In this document: positions 9,250 through 17,184 of the stretch, piece by piece
Numbering within the stretch: the stretch's first letter is position 1
How the letters are laid out: each line of letters opens with the position of its first letter
NCBI GenBank assembly: GCA_013373015.1
Contig: JABXIQ010000027.1
Location: forward strand, 1 to 64,000
Origin: Kangiellaceae bacterium
GTDB lineage: Bacteria; Pseudomonadota; Gammaproteobacteria; Enterobacterales; Kangiellaceae
Length of the DNA stretch: 64,000 nt
Reading direction: 5' to 3'
Notes under the pieces: generated by a model
What the model saw: the letters and a program-made list of their open reading frames with translations, nothing else
Database searches by the model: none
Told to the model about the DNA's origin: nothing
Made by a program: the position numbers and the translations under genes

Positions 9250-10438
9250 GGTCGCTTTTACCGATTATTACACTGACATTATTACCACCAAATGCAAAAG
9301 AGTTGCTCATGGCGAAATTTAATTTGCTAGCGTATTGTTGTTTTCCAACTAATGCAACTTCACTAAGCTCTGGATCGACCTGCCCATCATACAAATGAGG
9401 AATAAGTTGTTGTTTTTTATTAAGAGAGCTGAGTAAAAGCCAACAGAAAGCAAGCTCATTAGCGCCAGCCGCTCCTAAAGTATGACCGATAAATGGTTTG
9501 GTAGAGCTGCAAGGCGTTAATGGGGTCAATATTTGTTGGTAAGCATGGCTTTCCATTGAGTCGTTCAGTGGAGTGCCTGTACCATGCAAATTCAAGTAAT
9601 GAATTTCTTTCGCTTCTAGTTGGGCATCATCTAGCGCAGCTCGCATCGCTTGCGCTGCGCCAAAACCTTGAGGATGCGGAGCAGAAATATGATGTGCATC
9701 TGATGACTCGCCTACGCCACAAAGTTGAATTTCACTAGGTTGTTTGCTCATAAAAAATAGAGCCGCACCCTCGCCAATATTAATACCTTGTCGATTAACA
9801 CTAAAAGGATTGGTTATTGATTCTGAGGTTGCTTCAAGTGCGCGAAAGCCGTTAAGGGTCATTTCGCATAAAGAGTCTACACCGCCAACTAATACCAGAT
9901 CGCAAATCCCTGTTTGGATGAGGCTTCTTGCTGAAGCAAAAACTTTTCCGCTAGAAGAACATGCGGTGGAAATAACATAGGCTGGGCCAGAAATCTTTAA
10001 GTATTGCGCCAAGAATTGTGCCGAATCACCTAGCTCTTGCTGCTGGTAATGGTAATCTTGGGGAAGCTCTTGGTTTTGTGCATAATGAGCTAAAGCCTGT
10101 TCACCCTGATCAATACCAGAGGTGCTGGTGCCTAGTACAATCCCTACCCTAGATGCGCCAAACTGCTCAATGGCTTCTATGACTGTTGTCTCAAAGGGCT
10201 GTAAAGCTTTTAGCAGTAATTGATTATTACGGCTGTTGTGTTCGGATAATCCGGCTGGGATAGTCGGCAAAGCCTCTGTGACCGCACCAACCATGAATTT
10301 ATGCCCAAGCTTCTCAGATAGGTACTCGCTCATACTGGAGTTATCGCTATTGAATAACTTATCTAAGATGTTTTGATTATCGCTTCCTAGAGAATTGATC
10401 ATTCCCATGTGGTTGAGATAAACAGGAGTACTATTCAT
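9242..10438 (-). CDS. apeO: aryl polyene ketosynthase ApeO (catalytic KS)
   Basis: A ketosynthase of 398 residues with an intact triad: Cys160 in STACSSSGK, His285 in LHGTGTPLND and His319 in IGHTLGAAGA. In the described systems ApeO forms a KS-chain length factor heterodimer with ApeC, which is also encoded here and lacks the cysteine. The frame stays open upstream to 10531, but the ATG at 10438 gives a normal KS N-terminus (MNSTPVYLNHMGMINSLG) and overlaps the apeN stop in the 8-base junction ATGAATAG, so I use it. Confidence 0.9.
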   Translation of the reverse strand: MNSTPVYLNHMGMINSLGSDNQNILDKLFNSDNSSMSEYLSEKLGHKFMVGAVTEALPTIPAGLSEHNSRNNQLLLKALQPFETTVIEAIEQFGASRVGIVLGTSTSGIDQGEQALAHYAQNQELPQDYHYQQQELGDSAQFLAQYLKISGPAYVISTACSSSGKVFASARSLIQTGICDLVLVGGVDSLCEMTLNGFRALEATSESITNPFSVNRQGINIGEGAALFFMSKQPSEIQLCGVGESSDAHHISAPHPQGFGAAQAMRAALDDAQLEAKEIHYLNLHGTGTPLNDSMESHAYQQILTPLTPCSSTKPFIGHTLGAAGANELAFCWLLLSSLNKKQQLIPHLYDGQVDPELSEVALVGKQQYASKLNFAMSNSFAFGGNNVSVIIGKSDHD

Positions 10439-11027
10439 GTTTGTCAAAATCTCCATCGATATGTGCAGACTCTTCTGAACTAAGCGTTTGAATACTAATC
10501 TGGTAGCCTCGTTCAAGGTGCTTATAAACAAGGATATCTGAGTAGTTAATTTCGATGAGTGGTTTTTTACTAACCATTAATATCCGAGAGTCGGTGTTGT
10601 GCTTTATACTAACACTCTCAGCTTGCACTGCGGCTTGTATTATTTGCTGAGGCCATAAAGCAATTTGCATATCTGCGAGCAGATATTCAGGCTTTATCTG
10701 CTCTACAACTGCCTTAAACCCGTCAGCTTGAACCGTGTTCCCATCACTGATTATTGTAAATAGTCTTGTTCCACTTGGAGTTAGGCCGACCAAAATAATT
10801 CGCTGTTGGTCGATTTCCAATTGAAAAAGTAATTCGTGCTTCTGCTCTTGATACTCAATGGTGGCTAATTGAGTGGTAATAAAGTTTTTACCAAAACTAC
10901 TGGGAGATTGCAGCTCAAAGCTTACACCATTTGCAAGGTCAATAGTTGAATGCTGTTGTACCTGTCGCGTACTGCAGCTAGCAATAAATAATAATAAGCA
11001 AGTAATAAAGGTTAATTTGCTTTGCAT
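10431..11027 (-). CDS. apeN: aryl polyene cluster lipoprotein ApeN (DUF3261-like)
   Basis: A 198-residue exported lipoprotein. A hydrophobic N-terminus ends in the lipobox FIASC, so Cys18 is the predicted lipidated residue, followed by a beta-rich domain. It resembles the DUF3261 lipoprotein that occupies this position in other APE clusters, and probably helps place the product or its carrier in the outer membrane; the role is inferred from context. Its start overlaps the upstream FAD-enzyme gene by 16 bases and its stop overlaps apeO by 8. Confidence 0.75.
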   Translation of the reverse strand: MQSKLTFITCLLLFIASCSTRQVQQHSTIDLANGVSFELQSPSSFGKNFITTQLATIEYQEQKHELLFQLEIDQQRIILVGLTPSGTRLFTIISDGNTVQADGFKAVVEQIKPEYLLADMQIALWPQQIIQAAVQAESVSIKHNTDSRILMVSKKPLIEINYSDILVYKHLERGYQISIQTLSSEESAHIDGDFDKHE

Positions 11028-12256
11028 ATTTCTGCTAAAACTCCTAAGCGTCGTTCGGACTGGGCAACATATGGATTGTTAGTATCCCAAGCATAACCCG
11101 CTAAAATTGAACAAATCATAGCGCGAACCTCAGATGAGGCCTGCTCAAAGAATATGATGTCTTGAAAGCGAGTATCATACCAAGCATTAACAAAGGTTCT
11201 AAAGGTATCAACCCCTTTCTTTAATGGTTCAGCATAATCTGTTTGCCAATTAACAGGTAAACCTGCCAAATGTTGGCACACTAATTGTGCTGCCATATCT
11301 GCAGACTTAAAGGCGATGGTTACTCCGGATGAGAATACAGGATCTAAAAACTCTCCAGCATTGCCTAGTAGAGCGTAACCATCGCCATGAAGCGATTTTA
11401 CATTAGCTGAATAGCCTGTAATTTCTTGTACCGGTGTAATTACCTTGGCATTAGTCAATAAATGAGCCAGAGTTGGAGTTTGCCCTATTAATGCAAATAA
11501 CTTGTCTTGACTTGAGCCCTCTAATTGATCAATAACATGCGGCTCTGCAACGACACCTAATGAGCAGGTACCATTGGCAAAAGGTATTGACCAAAACCAA
11601 ACATCTTTATGCGAAGGGTGCACAGTAACAAGAATTTTATTGCGATCAAAGGTATTATCATCAATATTATCTTGGATATGACAAAATACTGACTTCCTAA
11701 TTGGAAAATCCGAAGGATATTCTAAATCAAGCAAACGCGGTAAAACACGACCAAATCCACTTGCATCAAGGATAAATTTAGCATTCACTTGATATAGCTG
11801 ACCTTGTGCTGACTTGATAGTGGCATTTGGAGTTTTGCTGTCAGGAGTAACGTTGAGAACTTCGTGCTGAAAACGAATTTCAACGCCTTTTTTTTGAGCG
11901 ATATCAGCAAGATTTTTATCGAAGTTTGCGCGCTGAACTTGGTACGTTGTTCCAGGGCCAGGTGAAAACTTTTCTGTAAAATTAAATTCGGTATATTGGT
12001 CGCCACAACGAAAAGCAGCGCCATTTTTAAATTGAAACTTATCGTCTTCAAATGCAGCTAACATATCTGCTTTTTCAAGAAATTCCATTGACTGAGGAAG
12101 CAGACTTTCACCAATTGAAAAACGGGGAAAGGTTTGTTTTTCAACAACTAATACCTTGATTCCTTGTTGTTGTAATAAACAAGCAGCCATAGTGCCCGAA
12201 GGACCTGCACCTATAATTAACACGTCAACATTTTGTTGAGTAAATTGAGACGTCAT
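11012..12256 (-). CDS. FAD-dependent oxidoreductase with halogenase-type motifs
   Basis: A 414-residue flavoprotein of the tryptophan-halogenase/geranylgeranyl-reductase superfamily. The FAD dinucleotide loop is IIGAGPSGTMAA (14-25), followed by VVEKQTFPRFSIGESLLP (37-54), which is characteristic of flavin-dependent halogenases and their relatives. Residues 220-225 read WFWSIP, an exact match to the halogenase signature WxWxIP. Lys77 in FKNGAAFRCG lies where phenol and pyrrole halogenases keep their catalytic lysine. The C-terminal FAD segment is LLGNAGEFLDPVFSSGV. It could halogenate or hydroxylate the aryl head of the pigment; related clusters without halogenation also carry FAD oxidoreductases, so the reaction is not settled. 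It overlaps apeM by ATGA and apeN by 16 bases. Confidence 0.8.
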   Translation of the reverse strand: MTSQFTQQNVDVLIIGAGPSGTMAACLLQQQGIKVLVVEKQTFPRFSIGESLLPQSMEFLEKADMLAAFEDDKFQFKNGAAFRCGDQYTEFNFTEKFSPGPGTTYQVQRANFDKNLADIAQKKGVEIRFQHEVLNVTPDSKTPNATIKSAQGQLYQVNAKFILDASGFGRVLPRLLDLEYPSDFPIRKSVFCHIQDNIDDNTFDRNKILVTVHPSHKDVWFWSIPFANGTCSLGVVAEPHVIDQLEGSSQDKLFALIGQTPTLAHLLTNAKVITPVQEITGYSANVKSLHGDGYALLGNAGEFLDPVFSSGVTIAFKSADMAAQLVCQHLAGLPVNWQTDYAEPLKKGVDTFRTFVNAWYDTRFQDIIFFEQASSEVRAMICSILAGYAWDTNNPYVAQSERRLGVLAEICKAN

Positions 12257-14577
12257 ACTGTTTCCTGTTTATGAATAAGCTGGCCAATAATCGGAGAGAG
12301 CATAAAAACACTAATAATTCCAGCTAACATGGTTAAACCAAAGGAATGTAGTGCAGGAGTGCTGCTTAATGATAAAAGACCAAAAGAAAATAAAGTAGTA
12401 AATGCAGATAAAGTTACTGCTAGCACAATGCTTGGTGAGGGTTTTTTCGCTTCGGCATAAAATAAACCATAGTCAATACCAATACCAAGAATGAGAAATA
12501 GTGCCAAAGTATTAAACAGATTAAAACCTTCGCCAAAAAATAGATTAGTCATTGCAGCAATGCATATGGCGATACAAGGAGCCGCAACGACTAACAGTGC
12601 TTTACGTAAGCCATATTTGATAAAAAGCAATAATCCGATTAATGCAATTGCGACTACTAATACTTTAGCAGCAAGCAACCGGTAAGACTTAAATAGTTGA
12701 GAAATCTTACTAACTTTATTAACAAAATATATGGAAGGATTGTCTAATGCAATATGCTCTAAGGCTGATAAATCTTGAATATGATTTAAGCTCACAATGG
12801 ATGCATATTGTTGATCAATGATACCTAGCCAAAGGTAGCTTAGTTGTTGACCAAGTGGTGACGAAAGCCATGTGTCAATGGATAAATATTGATGATTAGC
12901 CGCTGTATATTGCTGACGAATATGATCAATGTCTTTTTGCTCTAGCAAGCCTGACTGGGTGAATAATTCGAAATTGGAGTTCATTAGAATACGTCCAATC
13001 AGTTTATAAGCACTTTCTTGCTGTGATTGACTTGGGATCCATTGTTGAATTGATGTATAGCCAGCAATCTTTTTTTGATCTATAAGAGGATCAAGTTGGG
13101 CCGACAAATACTGTAAGTGGTCAAGAAGTTGTTGATGGCTGTCGCCTTTAACTACAAAAAATTGGTTAGGAGCAGGTGAATTCATCATCTTGGCTATCTG
13201 CTGCTCTTGAGCTAATAATTGTGGCGGAACACTTTGCAGTTGTCGAATATTATCATCTCCCTTTCCCATTTGATAAATCATGCAAATTGTAATGATTGGA
13301 ATGACTATTAACGCAAAAAGCATTTTCCTATTGGCTAGGATGCCTCCAAAAGTTAATAAGCGTTTGCATAACGCTAAAATCTTTGTTGGGGTGTTAATGG
13401 GTTTTGCTAAGCTATCAAACAGTAAAACAACGGTTAAATAAGCAGCGGTCAAACCAATACAACAGAAAACAGCAATTTGTCTTAATCCAGGAAATGGTGC
13501 TGTATAAAGTGCAAAATAACCTATCAAACTGGAGACTAAGCCTAAAGTGATTGCGGTTATGATATGAGGTAAGGGTGTGTAATGTTCATTACTACTGGCA
13601 AAGTAGTGAAAAGCATAATCGACGGCAACACCAATAAGGCTTGCTCCAAAAACTAAAGTCAGTAAATGTATTGAGCCGTAGAGCCAATGTACAAAAGCAA
13701 AAGCCGTTACAATTCCAAAACCTAAAGCAATACTGGTTAATATTAATGGTCTTAAGCTAACGAAACAGATAATGAGCAACAACAATACACCAATAAGAGA
13801 ACCTAAACCAATGGTAGAAATTTCTTTCTTAGCACTATTTACGGCATGTTCTGCATAGAATATAGGCCCTGTTTTGAGCAGTGTAATGGTTAAACTATGA
13901 TCATCCCAAAGCTTCTCGATGGCTTGAAGGCTATTATTTATTGTTAATTGAGTTTGCGGTAAAAAAGGACTTTGATTAAGTTGGACGCTTAATAATACAA
14001 AGGATTGTTTGCCATCTTGAAAAGTGACAAAGCCATCATTTAAGGTTTGATTCTCTCGAGTAAAGTGATGAGCATTAATAAAGCGATAAGAAAGTAGAAA
14101 AGGATCGTTTAACATTAGCTCTGCAAGTTGACCAGACATAGGAGAATACAGCAATTGTAAGGCTGTTTGGGCGAAATAATCAGCACCATGTTGCGTTAAT
14201 AGATTAAAATCTTTTGTTGATAGCAGATGATGTCTATGCTGATAAAATAATTGACCAATGGCTTGCTGCTGATCATTCGTAGTTTGTGAAATGATATTCG
14301 AAACAGAAGGGTTGTTTTCGAGAGCAGTTATGGCTAAATGTGCAGCTTTAGTTGCTTGCTCTAGCTTGTCTGAACCCACCAGCAAAATAAATTGCTGCAT
14401 GTTTTTTTCAGTGAATTGAGTAAAAGCTTTTTCGGCAAAGGGGTCTGACTCTGTTGCTGGAAGTTGCTTGAGGATATTGGACTCAACATGGATACCATTG
14501 CGACCTTGTTGAAATGATAAGGCCGCAACTAAAATGAATAAAAGTATCCAAATAAAGGATTTATAGTTGATTCTCAA
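12253..14577 (-). CDS. apeM: MMPL/RND-type exporter ApeM
   Basis: A 774-residue inner-membrane transporter of the RND superfamily. One N-terminal helix (SFIWILLFILVAALSF) precedes a large periplasmic loop. A first group of helices lies at about residues 250-400, a second periplasmic domain follows, and a final group of helices at about 630-770 holds the repeat GIGIDYGLFYAEA, matching GVAVDYAFHYFAS in the first half. It probably moves the finished aryl polyene lipid out of the inner membrane. The start codon appears to be TTG at 14577, inside the end of apeL (17-base overlap); the first membrane helix begins directly after it, so a later start is unlikely. Confidence 0.85.
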   Translation of the reverse strand: MRINYKSFIWILLFILVAALSFQQGRNGIHVESNILKQLPATESDPFAEKAFTQFTEKNMQQFILLVGSDKLEQATKAAHLAITALENNPSVSNIISQTTNDQQQAIGQLFYQHRHHLLSTKDFNLLTQHGADYFAQTALQLLYSPMSGQLAELMLNDPFLLSYRFINAHHFTRENQTLNDGFVTFQDGKQSFVLLSVQLNQSPFLPQTQLTINNSLQAIEKLWDDHSLTITLLKTGPIFYAEHAVNSAKKEISTIGLGSLIGVLLLLIICFVSLRPLILTSIALGFGIVTAFAFVHWLYGSIHLLTLVFGASLIGVAVDYAFHYFASSNEHYTPLPHIITAITLGLVSSLIGYFALYTAPFPGLRQIAVFCCIGLTAAYLTVVLLFDSLAKPINTPTKILALCKRLLTFGGILANRKMLFALIVIPIITICMIYQMGKGDDNIRQLQSVPPQLLAQEQQIAKMMNSPAPNQFFVVKGDSHQQLLDHLQYLSAQLDPLIDQKKIAGYTSIQQWIPSQSQQESAYKLIGRILMNSNFELFTQSGLLEQKDIDHIRQQYTAANHQYLSIDTWLSSPLGQQLSYLWLGIIDQQYASIVSLNHIQDLSALEHIALDNPSIYFVNKVSKISQLFKSYRLLAAKVLVVAIALIGLLLFIKYGLRKALLVVAAPCIAICIAAMTNLFFGEGFNLFNTLALFLILGIGIDYGLFYAEAKKPSPSIVLAVTLSAFTTLFSFGLLSLSSTPALHSFGLTMLAGIISVFMLSPIIGQLIHKQETV

Positions 14578-15181
14578 AATATGGTACTAGTTGTTCAATT
14601 GCGAGGTTGTCTTCATTAGGCTGCAAGGTAATTTTACTATAGTCTTGATTTGCCTCAAATAATTCGATTTTTTTAATCTTATTTGTGCTGCCAGTCAAAA
14701 CGATCTTTTGTAAAAACTTATCGACTTGTTCGTCAGTAGTAGTAAAAGTTAATAACCAATCATCTTGATAGCAATAACTATCAATCAGGAAATATTGCTG
14801 TAAACGTTCGATATCGCCAGACAATAATCCCAGAAAAATTGTTGACATAGTTAAACTTGTTTGTCCATTCATTGCACTATTAAAGCTAGAGGGATTATCA
14901 TTTTGATCAAGCTGTATAAATTGTAGAGGTGTTATAACTGTTGTGCCTTTGATTGGTGTCAAAGTTTGCCAAATAACCCCTTTTTCTTTAATCAATAATA
15001 ATTGACCTGTAGAGCGCAACGGCTTCGACAATACTTTTATGGTTTTTTCTTGCGTAAAAGTATTAAGCGATTGTTGTACGGAAATGCTTTCACTTAATTG
15101 CTCTATGTTGCAATGTGTTTGCTCCTCTTGAGCAAGAATAATGTTTGATACAAACAATAGTAATAAAAAATAATATTTCAT
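14561..15181 (-). CDS. apeL: LolA-like periplasmic carrier ApeL
   Basis: A 206-residue exported protein with signal peptide MKYYFLLLLFVSNIILAQ and a LolA-like beta-barrel region: LSKPLRSTGQLLLIKEKGV resembles the LolA segment in which a hydrophobic molecule is bound. Pairing with the RND exporter ApeM suggests that ApeM hands the aryl polyene lipid to this carrier for transit to the outer membrane. Its start lies 2 bases after apeK stops. Confidence 0.8.
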   Translation of the reverse strand: MKYYFLLLLFVSNIILAQEEQTHCNIEQLSESISVQQSLNTFTQEKTIKVLSKPLRSTGQLLLIKEKGVIWQTLTPIKGTTVITPLQFIQLDQNDNPSSFNSAMNGQTSLTMSTIFLGLLSGDIERLQQYFLIDSYCYQDDWLLTFTTTDEQVDKFLQKIVLTGSTNKIKKIELFEANQDYSKITLQPNEDNLAIEQLVPYFENQL

Positions 15182-15183
15182 AC

Positions 15184-15618
15184 TTATTTAAGCTCACCAC
15201 AATAATGTTCAATTTTTTGTTTAAGGACTTTTGGTGAAATCAATTGCATTTCATGATCTGTAGTAGTGATTGCGACTTGTATAGAATAACCTTTTGTTAA
15301 CTTTTTCAGGTTATTACGATCATAGATTGCATACTCAATCTTCATGCGATTTTCAATTTCAACTAATGTTGCAGTGCAGCGAAGTTGTTGCCCAAAGCGT
15401 GCAGGACTGACATATTTCAAACGTAGATCAATAATAGGCCAAAAATATCCTGACTGCTCCATTTGAGGGTAGTCATAGTCAAAAAGTCTTAAAAGGCGAC
15501 AGCGAGCCTCTTCAAAATATTTAATGTAGTTGCCGTGCCAGACGATTTTCATCGGATCCAAATCATAGAATGGAATCTCAAAATCATAATCGGCTGAAAT
15601 AGTTCTAGTTAACTTCAT
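15184..15618 (-). CDS. apeK: 4HBT-type acyl thioesterase ApeK
   Basis: A hotdog thioesterase of 144 residues of the 4-hydroxybenzoyl-CoA thioesterase/YbgC type. The hallmark is DLDPMKIVWHGNYIKYFEEAR (20-40): the conserved Asp of the family sits in YDLDPM, followed by the HGNY loop. It may release or proofread acyl chains on the APE carrier proteins. It lies 9 bases behind the ammonia-lyase gene. Confidence 0.85.
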   Translation of the reverse strand: MKLTRTISADYDFEIPFYDLDPMKIVWHGNYIKYFEEARCRLLRLFDYDYPQMEQSGYFWPIIDLRLKYVSPARFGQQLRCTATLVEIENRMKIEYAIYDRNNLKKLTKGYSIQVAITTTDHEMQLISPKVLKQKIEHYCGELK

Positions 15619-15627
15619 TAGTATTTA

Positions 15628-17181
15628 TCAATATGTTGTCCAGTGTTGATTTTGGATTAAATCAACAAAGTGTCTCAACTCATTATCTAAAGGACGGTCT
15701 TCGGTTAATAGCTGAAATTCATTGAATATTTGCTCGCGAGTAGCTGCAACTGCTTCTGAGAGTGAATTATCGTCAATTTCACCTGAATGGAGCCTTAACT
15801 CCAATCCTTGGGTTGCTGCCATTAGTGTCGCTGCAGCGACTTGTTCGGTAAGTTCTAGTACGCGCAGGCAGTCGCGAGCAGCAATTGTGCCCATACTGAC
15901 TTTATCTTGATTGTGACACTCAGTTGAGCGCGAAAACGCGCTGGCTGGCATGGTCAGTTTAAGAGCTTCTGCAGTCCAAGCGCTAACACCAATTTGTACA
16001 GCTTTAAAACCATGATTTAACATTTTTCTATCGTCTTGGGCGGCTGATAAATTGTTAGGAAGACCATTATTGAATTTATTGTCCATCAATAGAGCCATTT
16101 GACGATCCATTAAGTCTGCAAGATTGGCAACGCAGTTTTTCATGGAGTCCATTGCAAAAGCAATATGACCACCGTAAAAGTGGCCACCATGTAGAACATG
16201 TTCACCGTGTCCGTCAATAATCGGGTTATCATTGGCACTATTAAGTTCGATCTCAATGGTTTGTTTCATCCAGGGTAGCGCATCACGCAATACGCCAATA
16301 ATGTGTGGCGCACAACGAATTGAGTAGCGATCTTGGAGACGTGAAGAGTTACGTGGATGTTTATGTTGGTTAAGATCATCTCGTATCCAAGCGGCTATTT
16401 GGTTTTGCCCAGGGTGCGGCTTTACTTTAAATAAAATTTCATCAAAATGCGCTCCATTACCTTTAAGAGCAAGTGAACATAAAGCAGTGATTCTGGAGCA
16501 TAAGCGAGTAAGATATTCAGCGCGCTCATATGCTAGGCAGGCAAGCGCTGTCATTACCGCCGTACCATTCATAATAGCAAGCCCCTCTTTTGGGCGTAGC
16601 TTAATGGGTTGTATATCAAGCTGTTGAAAGACCTGCTCTGTGTTGACTTTTTTTCCTTGATAATAAACTTCTCGTTCACCAATCAAGGCCGCAGCAACAT
16701 AAGATAAGGGTGTTAAGTCACCGCTTGCACCTACAGAGCCTTCTTGGGGAATAACGGGAACGATGTTTTGGTTGATCAGTGTGACCATTTGTTTTAATAA
16801 ATCCCAGCTGACCCCAGAATAGCCCTGCGATAAAGATGCAAGACGAGCTGCAAGGATTGCGCGTCCCTCAGTTTCATTGAAGAAAGCACCAAGTCCACAA
16901 CCATGAAAACGTGTTAAATGCAGCGGCAGGCTGTTCACTTTATCGAGCGGGACATTGACCGTGACAGAGTCACCATAACCAGTGGTTACACCGTAGATGA
17001 CGCCGTCATCTTCAAGAAGTTTATCAAGGAAATTAACCCCCGCATCAATCGCAGAGCAAAATTCATTATCGTTGCTTAGAGCTACAGGAGTACGCTGCTT
17101 TGCTATTGAGGTAATGTTTTCGATTGTTAGCTGCTGTTTGCCAAACACTATAGAGTTTTGAGAAGAAGATTTTTGCGTCAT
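15628..17181 (-). CDS. aromatic amino acid ammonia-lyase (HAL/TAL family)
   Basis: A 517-residue MIO enzyme. The autocatalytic prosthetic-group triad Ala-Ser-Gly lies at 152-154 in GSVGASGDLTPLS. Tyr63 in YGVTTGYG is the conserved catalytic tyrosine, and ELNSANDNPII is the family Asn/Gln region. The position that separates histidine, tyrosine and phenylalanine lyases reads R91-F92-H93, then GCGLG; His there is seen both in histidine lyases and in flexirubin-type tyrosine lyases. Because the gene sits inside the pigment operon and no other histidine-degradation gene is nearby, I infer that it makes 4-coumarate from tyrosine as a pigment precursor. It starts 3 bases after apeJ. Confidence 0.85.
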   Translation of the reverse strand: MTQKSSSQNSIVFGKQQLTIENITSIAKQRTPVALSNDNEFCSAIDAGVNFLDKLLEDDGVIYGVTTGYGDSVTVNVPLDKVNSLPLHLTRFHGCGLGAFFNETEGRAILAARLASLSQGYSGVSWDLLKQMVTLINQNIVPVIPQEGSVGASGDLTPLSYVAAALIGEREVYYQGKKVNTEQVFQQLDIQPIKLRPKEGLAIMNGTAVMTALACLAYERAEYLTRLCSRITALCSLALKGNGAHFDEILFKVKPHPGQNQIAAWIRDDLNQHKHPRNSSRLQDRYSIRCAPHIIGVLRDALPWMKQTIEIELNSANDNPIIDGHGEHVLHGGHFYGGHIAFAMDSMKNCVANLADLMDRQMALLMDNKFNNGLPNNLSAAQDDRKMLNHGFKAVQIGVSAWTAEALKLTMPASAFSRSTECHNQDKVSMGTIAARDCLRVLELTEQVAAATLMAATQGLELRLHSGEIDDNSLSEAVAATREQIFNEFQLLTEDRPLDNELRHFVDLIQNQHWTTY

Positions 17182-17184
17182 GTG

